DNA from: Pavlovales sp. CCMP2436
Taxonomy: Eukaryota > Haptophyta > Pavlovophyceae > Pavlovales
Length of the DNA stretch: 32,617 nt
Reading direction: 5' to 3'
Assembly: GCA_026770615.1 (NCBI GenBank)
Contig: MU631373.1
Span: 118,400-151,016 of the forward strand
Part shown: positions 1-9,824 of the stretch, piece after piece
How positions within the stretch are numbered: the first letter of the stretch is position 1
How the letters are laid out: each line of letters opens with the position of its first letter
Notes under the pieces: model-generated
Told to the model about the DNA's origin: nothing
Seen by the model: the letters and a program-made list of their open reading frames with translations, nothing else
Database searches by the model: none
Translations under genes and position numbers: made by a program

Positions 1-150
1 GAGACGGGTGGTCGAGAGGTGCCAGCGAGTACCTCAAGTGGACAGCATCGCGACGCTGCGAGCGCGCACACTGCGGCGGCCGCAGGAAGCAGCATCGTCG
101 TAGCCTTGGTAGCCTTGAGTGGCGTCTCCGCGTGCTGCTCGCCACCGCGC
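1..150. repeat. Partial copy of the ~201-bp minisatellite
   Basis: This stretch is nearly identical to the repeat unit found three times at 4856, 5057 and 5261. It starts at the same base as those units (gagacgggtggtcgagagg) and stays alignable to about 150, where it breaks into unrelated sequence. The frame that is open on the plus strand here is the same one that is open through the main array. It is an isolated, diverged copy about 4.7 kb from the array. The window begins inside it, so more copies may lie to the left. Confidence 0.85.
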
Positions 151-264
151 GAAACAGCGCCCGTCACAGCACGTGACAGAAGTAATAGCATGGTGGCGAA
201 GAGCAACATCATGGTGGCGAGCCAGGCAGCGCCCCCCTCGGGGGGCGACTCGGGCTCACGCAAC

Positions 265-765
265 GCGTGCATGCTTGTATTACAGCGTCACCTCCCGGAC
301 CTCGGGAGGATGGCACGCGCGTAAGCATTTTATTTTCTTAATTCGCATGGGTCATTTCATAAACCCAAATTAAGTTAATACCACGCTACTTACGTAGCTT
401 CGATCAATCCATGGCCGCAACTGCCCACCCGATGACCGGAAGGGAGCATGCTGGTATTACAGCAGATGCGTCACCGCCTCCCGCACCTCGGGAGGACGAC
501 GCACGCGTAAATACACTTTATTTTATTGATTTGTAAGGGTCATTCCATAACCCCAAACTAAGTTAATACCACGCTACTTACGTAGCTCGGATTCATCCAT
601 AGCCCCAACTGCCCACCCGATGACCGGAAGGCAGCGTGCCGTATTACAGCGTCACCTCCCGCACCTCGGGATGACGGCACGCGCGTAAATACTTTATTTG
701 ATTAATTCGTAAGGGTCATACCATATAAATTAAGTTAATCACACGCTAACCATGTAGCAACTACC
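265..765. repeat. Tandem repeat, about 180-190 bp, three copies
   Basis: Three consecutive units share the same order of blocks: a 'tattacagc' start, 'cacctccc.gacctcggga', a stretch ending 'acgcgcgtaa', an AT-rich 'ttattt..ttaattcg' block, and 'taagttaat.ccacgcta'. The last block falls near 372, 560 and 730. The first two copies also share 'cgatgaccggaagg' near 432 and 620. The third copy is the most diverged. No convincing coding frame runs through it. It is non-coding satellite-like DNA. Confidence 0.8.
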
Positions 766-1422
766 TCCGCCCATCCCCTGCACACAAGTAGGAAGGTGCT
801 TTGCTTCGATAATAAATAAATAAAGAAATTTATTTAGTATGATAAGTGTATGTACACACATACAAACACACACATACACACACATGCATGTATCATCCGG
901 CCTCCAGGCTGATGCTTCGAGTTGCCCCTGATAGGTCTTGGGATGAGTCCTTGTCACACAGCCTACGGTGGCCTGACCGCTGACTCTCAGTGGGCGCCAC
1001 ATCAGCTCACCAGCCCTGCTGTCAATCTTGATGATTATCAATGAGTCTTGGCAGCTCCACTGGGTGGCGCGGTCAGGCGATCCCCCGGGGTCGCCACCGC
1101 ATGCGCACAGTTTCCCACGGACGAGCACCGGCATGGAGCCAGAGACTCGCCCGTTTGACAACCTATACTTTATACTACGCCAGGCTACGCCAGGCGGTAA
1201 TTATAAACGGCATACAGCAATACTTGGTCGCTATACTAAGCCAGGCTACGCCATCTACGCCATCCATAGCATCAACGGTTTTCCTCAATTCCTGTGGTCC
1301 GGCTCCATATCGGACCTACGAACAACGTTTACTGTCGCCGAAGGCGACAATTATTAGGGACCGATCTGTTTCGTGGTTTTGGTCGACTCTCCTGCTCAAC
1401 TTTCGCTCACCTGCGCGTGCCG
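766..1422. other. Intergenic region upstream of the patatin gene
   Basis: No supported gene. It holds a short CA/TG-rich simple repeat (about 848-893) and an AT-rich stretch near 805-840. Around 1180-1255 the word 'ccaggctacgcca' appears in repeated, diverged form. The 60 bases before the ATG at 1423 show no recognisable TATA box. Open frames in this stretch lack domain similarity and overlap each other on both strands. Confidence 0.5.
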
Positions 1423-3896
1423 ATGGCACCCAAGCCCGTGCAAGTCTCGCAGTTTGGGCCGGATTCCACGGCAGAGGACTACTACAACGCGCTCGAGTAC
1501 TCCACGCTCTTCGAGTTGGAGCGCAGTTTCTTCCGGGCGGCCCCCGACGTGACCTGGGACCGGTACGGGCGCGGAGCTCAGAGCTTCTCATATCTTCAAC
1601 CATCACATCATCAGCGCGAAGCCCCCTCCCCATCACATCATATCATACACCACCCACACACCCCACCACCACCGGCACCAGGTACGGCGTGGAGGCCCTC
1701 GCTTTTGAGGGTGGTGGCACGAAGGGCGTTGCGTACGGCGGTGCGCTGCGCAGGCTGGAGAAGACGGGGATCCTCGCAAATATCAAGTATCTAAGCGGCA
1801 CCAGCGCAGGAGCGCAGACAGCCGCGTTGGTTGCTGTGGGTTACTCCGCCGACGAGGTGATCAAGGTGCTGGCAGACGCGCCGTGGACCGAACTCTTCGA
1901 TGACTCCTACGGGTGCTTTCGCGATCTCTATCGCTTAAACACTGGGTGCGCTCGATAGCCCCCACTCCCGTGCACTGCTGCGCGCTCTCTGACTGCTCCA
2001 CTGCCCGTGCACTGCCCCGCACCCCATGCTCACTGCCGCCCACTGCCCTGCCCCCTGGTGAACGCGAGCAGCTTCGGCATCTACAAGGGCGATTTTCTGG
2101 AGAAGTATCTAGACGGGCTCTTCGAAGCAAAGCTGGGCATCAAGAACATCACCCTCGGCCAGCTCTACGCGCGCACGGGGGTCCACATCAAACTCGGAGT
2201 GATCAGCGTCAAGGAGCGGGCGTTTGTCATGGTAAGTACTCGACCCGATGCCTTTTTAATACTAGTTCTTTTAACGTCCCCCGACTTGCAGCCCGAAGGC
2301 GTACGGGCATGACATTCGATGCCTGCCCTATGCTGCGGCAAGATTCCCTGTACAGTTATGTGTATCAAATTAGTGATAGGTCTAACATTAGTTAAAGGTA
2401 CTCGAGACGCTGCCTGCTGCTGCCCTCAACCCTTAAACGCAATCTACAATTCTCAACATCACAGCTGGACTACACCAACGAGCCCAGCATGCCCCTGGCG
2501 CTGGCGGCGCGCGCCTCGTCTGCGCTGCCCGGCATTTTCACGGCCGTTGAGTGGCGCGACAATCGCTACGTGGATGGCGGTCTGCTCGGCAACTTGCCTT
2601 CGGAGGCCTTCCCTGGCATGAAGCTGCTTGTGAGTTACTGTGTGTGTGTGTGTGTGTGTGCGTGTGGTGTGTGTGTGTGTGTGGCTCCCTCTCTCCTGTC
2701 TATGGCTTTCTTTGGGCAAGAAGCTGCTCGTAAATATACTCAACCCTAGCCCTTTCTAACCAAAACCCGAATCCTAATTCAATCCTTAACCCTACCCCGA
2801 ATTCGGATTTTACCCCTCATCCTGATGCTGGATCTGACCCTGCTCTTCTCCCTAGCCCTCGTGCCTGCCCTTTCCCTTTCTCGCCTCCCTGCCCACCTCC
2901 GTGGCAGCTGGGCCCCGACCTGACTTTCAATGAGCTGCGTTTATGTACGTGTATATTATATAATTCTATGCTTGTATGTGCTGTGTGTATTTATATGTGT
3001 GTTTGTGTTTATGTTGATAATTGTATTTGCATTTTTGATTTTATCAGAGGCTCGACTTCACCTCCTCCAAAAAAAAAAAAAAAAAAAAATGAATGAACGA
3101 ATTAATGAACGAATGAATATGATATAATTAAGGCACGCAGCAGGCAATGGGCGACGCAGCGTTCAGACCAGCACAACATTCTGAAAAATCAGAGGCCAGC
3201 TTGAATCCCCCTATTAGTGATATAATTTGTTCCCTTTCCCCTTTTGTGTGCAGGGGCTCGACCTCACTTCGGAGGAGGACTATCAGCTGGCGACCAACAA
3301 GCTGATCAACATCCCGACCGGCATGGTGGCGCACTTCTCGTCGCTCATGAACCTCGTGCTCAACAACGCACAGAAGTCGCGCGACCAGGTCAACCGCGCC
3401 AGCATGAGTGACTCGTGCCAGTGGGGGTTGAAGCACAACAGCCTTGTCAACCGGCTGCGGGGCAAGCCGCCCGCGAACCTCCTCGACATCGTCAAGATCC
3501 CGACGGGCACTGCGCCCACGCTCGACACCAAGCTGGAGCAGGACGAGATCGACATCCTGGTCGCTGCAGGTATGCGCCCCCCCCCCCCTGCCTGACTGCC
3601 CCCCTGCCTGACTGCCCCCCTGCCTGACTGCCCCCCTGCCTGACTGCCCCCCTGCCTGACTGCCCCCCTGCCTGACTGCCCCCCTGCCTGACTGCCCCCC
3701 TGCCTGACTGGCCCCCTGCTCTCCTCTGGCAGGCTGGGTGGCGATCGACAAGTACCTCACCGGAGCAATTGATTTAGACTTCCGCCGAACGTCCACCATG
3801 AAGGAACTGCTTGCGACGGGATCGCCGCCGCCGCTGAAGGAGCCGGTGAAGGCGAAGCTGGCGAAGGCGAAGCACGTGAAGGCGGTGAAGGCGTAG
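1423..3896 (+). CDS. Patatin-like phospholipase, six exons
   Basis: Proposed exons are 1423-1562, 1682-1912, 2072-2231, 2465-2629, 3254-3569 and 3733-3896. Each intron starts GT and ends AG, phases agree at every junction, and the sum is 1176 nt (391 codons plus stop). Patatin landmarks appear in the right order: the oxyanion-hole glycine stretch GGGTKG (residues 57-62), the nucleophile elbow GTSAG (86-90, Ser88), and the catalytic DGG (214-216, Asp214) in a YVDGGLLGNLP context. Family members hydrolyse acyl ester bonds of membrane lipids with a Ser-Asp dyad. The C-terminus is a Lys/Ala-rich tail with 'KAK' repeats. There is no obvious signal peptide. The start is the first ATG in frame with exon 1. 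Introns 1, 2 and 5 are 119-163 nt; intron 4 is 624 nt. Patatins occur in hosts and in giant viruses, so the gene's origin is open. Exon 4/5 joining is the least certain, because intron 4 holds exon-like echoes. Confidence 0.85.
2630..3253 (+). other. Long fourth intron of the patatin gene with simple repeats
   Basis: The intron begins GTGAGT and ends TGTGTGCAG. It contains a (TG)n tract (about 2639-2683), a CCCTAA-like degenerate stretch (about 2741-2800), a T-rich TG stretch and an A20 run (3069-3089). Two segments resemble the start of the next exon: 'gggccccgacctgactt' near 2910 and 'aggctcgacttcacctc' near 3048, the second following an AG. Confidence 0.6.
3585..3720. repeat. 16-bp minisatellite inside patatin intron 5
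   Basis: The unit 'tgcctgactgcccccc' is repeated about eight times nearly perfectly and fills most of the 163-nt intron 3570-3732. It lies wholly within the intron, leaving donor (GTATGC) and acceptor (CTGGCAG) intact. The long Gly/Gln/Ser-rich reading frame on the opposite strand is an artefact of this array. Confidence 0.9.
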
Positions 3897-4506
3897 CGAG
3901 CGCCGTGTCATCGGGCAAGGGCTTTGATCCAATCATATGTGTCTCAAGGGCGTCCGAGCTAGTCCTCGGGGGTGGAGGTGTGGAGAGGAATGGCTGACGG
4001 ACGGAGCGCCGTCACTGCGAAGAGCATTCGCCGCTCACATTCCTAATTCGGCGGGGCGCCCTGTGCAGGGCCGCCGGGGTGATACCGCGATAGGGGCGTC
4101 CCGCGTCCACGGGTCTTTCGCTCGCGAGACCTGATTTTCGGTCTCTATGCAGACTACCTGTAAGAACAGAACTTAAATCAGTGTGATACAGATATAATAT
4201 AAATCGCTGACTATTATAGATGTATAGCTTCAGCGCTAAATAGACCCCTAAAATATGTTTTAAAAAATTGGCTTCATTTTAGGTTTTTTCCTAGTATAGA
4301 GTCATTTTTGTACAGTCACAGACTTGTCGCATGATGCCTGACTAGCTTGCCTGTCGCTTGGTATCCGACGAGAGTTGGAACGTCGGAAAGAGCACACCAA
4401 GGCGCATCCGGCAAGCCAGCACACTTCCCTGTATGCCAGACCGCTGTTCGTCAGCCGTGCGTGACGGTTGTGAGTTTTAGGTTCTTAAAAATAGTGTAGC
4501 TGTTTG
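3897..4506. other. Intergenic region downstream of the patatin gene
   Basis: I see no gene. The first ~240 bases are GC-rich and unremarkable. From about 4140 to 4320 the DNA is AT-rich with a 'ttttaaaaaattgg' core, as expected for 3' flank. No tRNA or snRNA was recognised here. Confidence 0.4.
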
Positions 4507-4623
4507 TTCATTATCGTGCTTAAAGCCAATATACATATATTTATTAGCGGCTCAGCATGGTTCAACTGGTGTTGTTCAGTCACTGGCTTGGTCGACGTCA
4601 GGCTGAGGTCGAGCGATCGACCC
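4507..4623. repeat. Composite dispersed repeat, unbroken copy
   Basis: The left 27 bases (4507-4533) are identical to 9825-9851. The right 77 bases (4547-4623) match 26733-26809 with one mismatch. Between them lies a 13-base TA-rich linker that also resembles the bases just before 26733. The right half ends in a perfect hairpin, GGTCGA-GCGA-TCGACC, with a GNRA-type loop. It contains TGGTTCAACTGG, which fits a loose pol III A-box, and GATCGACCC, which fits a B-box core about 50 bases later. It may be a tRNA-derived SINE fragment, but I could not fold a cloverleaf. Confidence 0.75.
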
Positions 4624-4724
4624 TAACCCTCATGCACCAGCACTCAGACCAAAGGGTGTGAGTGTGTGCGCCCTGGCCCCCACGCCCCGCCTCGGCCGCG
4701 TCTCGGCCGCCGCAGCCCTGCCGT

Positions 4725-5310
4725 GGCGGCCGCAGGGAGCAGCATCGTCGTCGTAGCCTTGGTAGCCTTGAGCGGCGTCTCCGTGTGCGGCACGCCGCCG
4801 CGCGCAGCAGCGCCCTCCGCAAGCGTGCGATGCACATCCACTTGAGGACCCGAGCGAGACGGGTGGTCGAGAGGTGCCAGCGAGTACCTCAAGCGGACAG
4901 CATCGCGACGCTGCGAGCGCGCACACTGCGGCGACCGCAGGAAGCAGCATCGTCGTAGCCTTGGTAGCCTTGAGCGGCGTCTCCGCGTGCGGCCCGCCGC
5001 CGCGCGCAGCAGCGCCCTCCGCAGCGCGCAACGCACATCCACTTGAGGACCCGAGCGAGACGGGTGGTCGAGAGGTGCCAGCGAGTACCTCAAGCGGACA
5101 GCATCGCGACGCTGCGAGCGCGCACACTGTGGCGGCCGCAGGAAGCAGCATCGTCGTCGTAGCCTTGGTATCCTTGAGCGGCGTCTCCGCGTGCGGCCCG
5201 CCGCCGCGCGCAGCAGCGCTCACCGCAGCGCGCGACGCACATCCACTTGAGGACCCGAGCGAGACGGGTGGTCGAGAGGTGCTAGCGAGTACCTCGAGTG
5301 GACAGCATGA
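4725..5310. repeat. ~201-bp minisatellite array, about 2.8 copies
   Basis: Full units start at 4856 and 5057 (201 and 204 bp), a partial one at 5261, and an incomplete one precedes 4856. Each unit carries 'gcatcgtcgtagcc', 'cttgag.ggcgtctccg' and 'acatccacttgaggac'. Unit lengths are multiples of three, so reading frames stay open through the array on both strands. The plus strand frame (4874-5401) gives 67-68-residue Ala/Ser-rich repeats. The minus strand frame (4630-5463) gives repeats with 'SLGSSSGCA'. Neither has a recognisable domain, and I cannot say whether either is translated. Confidence 0.85.
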
Positions 5311-5664
5311 ATACCTTTCAAATAACCTACCAGCCGGTACCTTCAGTTGCCTGAGACTGAGCCGTTTTGGCTCCAAAAAAGGAAAGACTGGGCATATGTG
5401 ACACACTGTGACATGTCCTCGCCTCCTCGGCCGTCGCGGCGTCGTCGCAGAACATAGCTCCACAACATATTATCTCCGACGTGGGATAATAGTTTATAAT
5501 TAGAAAATTTTTATTAAAATAAATAAGTACTTAAACAAATACATAAATAAAATAAATGGTTATTTATTTATTCACTTCTGTAACCGTCCGAGACGGCTCG
5601 GCTCTCGGGCGTGCCAGCTTGCGGAGCGCCCGCCTCTCGCGCCGCTCGGCGCTTCGACATTCTC
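5311..5664. other. AT-rich spacer before the transposase-like gene
   Basis: It is GC-rich to about 5460, then strongly A+T rich (5480-5575: runs of 'aaataaat' type sequence). This may serve as 5' flank of the gene starting at 5665. I saw no terminal inverted repeat matching the 3' side of that gene. Confidence 0.4.
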
Positions 5665-7481
5665 ATGCCTGAGGGCGAGGTAAGCGATGACCTGGATGAG
5701 CTGCCGACACGCTACGAGGTCAGCGGGGTCCAGTACACGTTCAAGGAGTTCGAGAGCTCAAAGGGCGACGAGCGCGTGCTGTGCCCGATCTGCCTCCAGA
5801 AGTTCAACGAGCGGAAGCTTAGCGCGTCTCACGTCTTCCAGGGGCGCAAGAACAACCTGATCGCTATCAAGGGGCACATCGACCAGATGCACAACTCTGT
5901 CTACTCGGAGTACGCGGCAGCCACGCGGCTGGTTGGGAAGAGGAAGGAGGCTGCCACGCCCGCGCTCGAGGAGAGGAGGGGACTGGCCGGCTTCGGCTTC
6001 GTCAAAAGGCCGGCAGTTGCCGCGATCGCCTCTGATGATGCATGCATGGACATCGCCAGCACGCAGCCGGCCGGGCTCGCGGCGGCCGGGGCCGGGCTCA
6101 CTGCTGTCTCAGTGCTGCCTGGCATGGAGGAGTCTGGCCACAGTCTGCCCGACATCCTGCGCGCGCCTATCTCATCCGCACCTATCGGCATGCCGCCATC
6201 TGGCCCAACGTTTATCTCAGGCACGAACGCTGGTCTTGTCTACGAGTTGGGGGAGTTGATCGTGGACAAGTTCAAGGCGCTCGTGCTCTCTACAGCCTCC
6301 TCGTCGGCGGCAGACAACGTCGTGGCCCGCGTTGCGGACAAGGTTGCGGACAAGGTGGTGGCAACAACACGCGTGGAGCGAGCGGAGGAGGTCGAGCGTC
6401 TCCTGCGCGAGAGCTTGCTGATCAAGCGCACGATCGCTTCGTGCAAGTCGGCGGACGAGGTGGCCAAGGTGTGCGAGTTCGTGCGCCGAGATGACCTTTT
6501 CCTCTGCGATGTGTGCCGCGCCCACGTCAACTGCGACCAAGCGAACAGGATCCCGGGCAAGCTCCTCAAGGGCTCGCCCGTTAAAACCTACGGCACGTTC
6601 AGCGCGACCCAGCTGCTTAAAAACTTCAAATCTTCCGCCAAATCCCACCTCATGGGCCCTGCTCATGAGTGGTGCGTCGAGACCGAGGTGCGCGCGCGGG
6701 AGGCGAAGCGCGCGCAGCTCAACCTCGGCCTCAACCTCGGCCACCTCGCGTACAACATGATCCTCGAGGTAGACAGCCACACTCGCTAGGAGCGCGAGGT
6801 GAGCCATTTGCAGCTCATGGGCCTGCCCGTCGGTGACAAAAACCACGGCCGCAAGTTCGTCAAGGAGTTCACGAAGTGCGTCAAGCAGATCATGCGTCGC
6901 GCGATGCTGCACTTCCTTGGCGAGCAGCGCCCACAGACGCTACGCCGCCCTGTCTTCGCCGTGAACGCGGACAAGCTTACGCGCATGCGGCGTACGTCGC
7001 AGATGGTGGGCGGCATCATGCTCGTGGAGGGCGAGTTCAGATCAATCTTCCTTGGCTGCCTCACGTGCGGGGTCAATCTCGACGGTGAGCACACGGCTAA
7101 GAACGCGCTCGAGGTGCTCGAACGCATGTTCGGCCTCTCGAAGGTCCGGCTGCGCGAGCAGTGGGTCTCATTCGCGGCGGACGGCGCCTATTTCTCAACG
7201 CGCGTGGAGGTGCACTACTAACTACCTCGGCCCACTACTAGTTCCTAATAATAATGATAATTATTATTATTAATATGATAATTATAATAATAATTAATAG
7301 CAATAAAAATAACAATAATAAATATGATAATGATAATGATAATAATAATAATACTAATAACAACAATAACAACAACAACAACAATAATAATAATAATAAT
7401 AATAATAACGATAATTATAATGACAACAACAACAATAATAATAATAAATATTAAATAATAATGCTACTAATAATACTAATG

Positions 7482-7543
<62 letters not shown>

Positions 7544-9419
7544 ATAATAATAATAATAATACTAACAATAATAGGTGCACCTCGCGCGGCTCGTCGGCGT
7601 GTTGCTCGATTGGATCCTCACCGGCTGGGACGATGCGCACCGGCTCGAGCTCGTTGTCAACGACATCCGCAAAGACACCGCCCTCATCCTACTGTGGTAC
7701 CGCACCATCGCGGAGAAGCTCTCGTCGCTGCAGGCGGACTACCGCTACGGCAAGCACTACGAGGAGGCCCTCGACATCGCCGAGGCGATGAAGCGCGAGC
7801 TCTTCGCGCTAACGTACATCTGCACAACCCGCTTCTGCTCGAGCGAGCGGAAGGTCTACATCAACTTTTACGGCAACTGGACTATCTACCATACAAACAA
7901 GGAGAAGAGGTAATGTGCTTGTCCCCATGACTGTATGCAGAGTGCAAGCTTCCCCTACTGACTGTCCATATTTCCCCACGATCTCTCCGCAGGTGGGAGG
8001 CGAAGACCGTGGCCGCAGACCGCGCCGGCTTGGCAGTCCAGCTTAAAACGATGAAGGGCTTCCTGTTCATGGCCGGGCTGGTCGGGCTGATCGACTTGCT
8101 CGAGCACGTATCGAAGCTGTCGGTATTCGTCCAGCTGGTCAACTCTCTCCCCTGGGAGAAAATCGAGGCGAACAAGCGCAAGCTCGCGGCTCCGCGCGCA
8201 GCTCACCGTCAACGGCACGCATACGGTGGTCGACTTCCCCAACCTGCAGCCACGCGTCTGCGAGCTCTTGCGCGGCGAGCTGCACGGCATTAAACTCAAC
8301 TTCATCGGGGCGAACACGTCGGACCCCAAACTCGCCCTTCGCCTCGTCTTCAAGCGCCTCGTCGCCTGGCTCGTCAAGTTCGAGACGGGCATGCAGACGC
8401 GCCTCGTTGACGACACGCCCGCGGCGTACGCGCATATGGCGCGCGCGCTCGACCTCCGGCGGCTCGCGAGGGCCGCCCTGCACAATGACGCAGCAGAGAA
8501 GGCCGCGCTGTGCTGGCTCGCTAACTCGATTCGCGAGGAGGGCCGGATCAATCTGCCTTCCGACGATGAGCTCTGGGCGCAGCACTGCCAGGTGCGCTCG
8601 CGCCTCGTCGCGCGCGCTGCACAGCTCGCGGGCAGCAGCTTCGAGTGGTTCCCGTTCGACCGCACGCGCAGCGGGACTGTCATGATGCGTGTGCTCTTTA
8701 CCGACTCCCGCCTCTACCTCGGTGTGCACGACTGGCTCTTCCTCTTCGAGCTCTGCTCGACACACACGTCCAACGAGTCGGTCGTCGAGTCCATGGGCAA
8801 CATCATCGACAAGCACGCTGCGCCCGGCCGGCATCTCGCGCCCGTGGATTACTCGCGCGAGGCTTACATCCACTGAAACGGGCCACCGCTGCACCGCGCG
8901 AACGACCAGGTCAACGCTGCACTCAACCTGCACTTCAACGCGCTCGGGCCGGGCGACTGGAACTTCCTCAACAAGACGCTGCGCCCCAGCATGCTCAACT
9001 TTAGGGCGGTGAGCCAGGTTGTCGATCGCCACCGCGCTGAGCGCAGCAAGCTGCCCTTCATGGAGACGCAGTGGCAAGCTCCTGCCGCCGCCGGTGGGTT
9101 CGCGGCCGACAGCGATGGCGAGGATGGCGACGCCGCCGACGCGAATGGCGTGCTCGACGACGATGAGGAGTTTGGGGAGACGGGCACGCACGCGGAGCTG
9201 GGCACGTTCGAGGTCGAGACGATCCTCAAGTACCGCTGCAACAGGATGAAGCGGCGCGACGAGTGGCTCGTTAAGTGGAAGAACTACCCGACGAGCAAGA
9301 ACACGTGGGAGCGGTTTTCGCACTTCATGACGAGCGAGTTCAGAGATCTAGCCAACGACCTCAATCGCCGCGCGACGGGCGTTCCTCACATCATCGATTC
9401 CGACAAAGATGACGAGTAG
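5665..9419 (+). CDS. Transposase-like protein: BED-type zinc finger plus C-terminal chromodomain (hAT-like, spliced or decayed)
   Basis: One continuous coding theme runs from ATG 5665 to TAG 9417. The N-terminus has a BED-like finger (C40-x2-C43 ... H71-x4-H76). A second Cys/His cluster follows near 6500-6685 (LFLCDVC ... SHLMGPAHEWC). The middle contains FAADGAYFS (about 7170-7200), similar to the 'DGA' catalytic region of hAT-like/DUF4371 proteins. The C-terminus is a clear chromodomain (about 9206-9340: FEVETIL, EWLVKWKNYP, NTWERF). Two introns are well supported: 7210-7574 (filled with AAT/ACT microsatellite) and 7910-7992. Remaining breaks are TAG 6787, a frameshift near 8195 and TGA 8874. 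Each could alternatively be removed by a GT-AG intron (about 6769-6813, 8123-8201 and 8842-8907), so the gene may be intact or a young pseudogene. The hAT assignment is tentative; the chromodomain is firm. Confidence 0.7.
7251..7571. repeat. AAT / AAC / ACT trinucleotide microsatellite within an intron
   Basis: About 320 bases of imperfect AAT, AAC and ACT triplets fill the intron between GTGCAC at 7210 and the acceptor ATAG ending at 7574. The Asn-rich reading frame through it is a by-product of the composition. Confidence 0.9.
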
Positions 9420-9551
9420 CCAGCCTTGAGCTCACTCACTCAGTTCAGTTTAGCCAGTTGTCAGTCTAATATTAATATATATTCTATAGTAGAGATTGGC
9501 TACCGTGCTATATTATTATTAATGCGCGTACTATATATTATTAGCGCAAGA
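9420..9551. other. AT-rich 3' flank of the transposase-like gene
   Basis: A short A+T-rich segment with 'taatattaatatatattctata' character between the stop codon and the hairpin cluster. No gene. Confidence 0.4.
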
Positions 9552-9737
9552 CGGCCTACGGCCGCTAGCCTGCGGCCGCTGCCTCTAAAGACTGGGCTCT
9601 GCGGGCCCAGTCTGAGGGCGCTGCGCGCCCTCAAATTGGTGGCTGGGCGAGGGCTGCGGACCCGCCAAAAACTCTGAGACTGGGGTTACGCCCCAGTCCC
9701 AAAAAGCCGAGACTGACGCCAGCCGCGGCTGGCGTCA
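9552..9737. repeat. Cluster of GC-rich perfect hairpins
   Basis: Within 186 bases lie: cggcc-tac-ggccg (9552-9564); paired CGGCCG boxes near 9559-9578; a 9-bp stem agactgggc/gcccagtct (9589-9613); a 9-bp stem with loop TGC (9613-9633); an 8-bp stem gactgggg/ccccagtc with loop ttacg (9678-9698); and a 24-base perfect palindrome (9714-9737). Three of the stems begin with or follow 'agactg'. No protein is evident. The function is unknown. Confidence 0.85.
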
Positions 9738-9824
9738 AAAGCAAGTTATTCCTGCCCGGGCGCAGTTGCAGCTGCACGCTCGCGCAGCACAGGGAGCAGC
9801 GGGGCTACGATGGCGGAAGGACTA

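Noticed and set aside
2741..2800. CCCTAA-like degenerate stretch suggesting interstitial telomere repeats
   Set aside because: Only a few imperfect words with no regular period, located inside an intron.
3128..3799. 223-codon minus-strand Gly/Gln-rich frame
   Set aside because: It is produced by the 16-bp minisatellite in patatin intron 5.
4547..4623. tRNA gene
   Set aside because: Box-like words are present but I could not form acceptor, D, anticodon and T stems.
7254..7454. Asn-rich open frame
   Set aside because: Translation of an AAT/AAC microsatellite inside an intron.
8139..9323. 394-codon minus-strand frame opposite the chromodomain gene
   Set aside because: Antisense shadow. The plus strand has the chromodomain and in-phase continuity.
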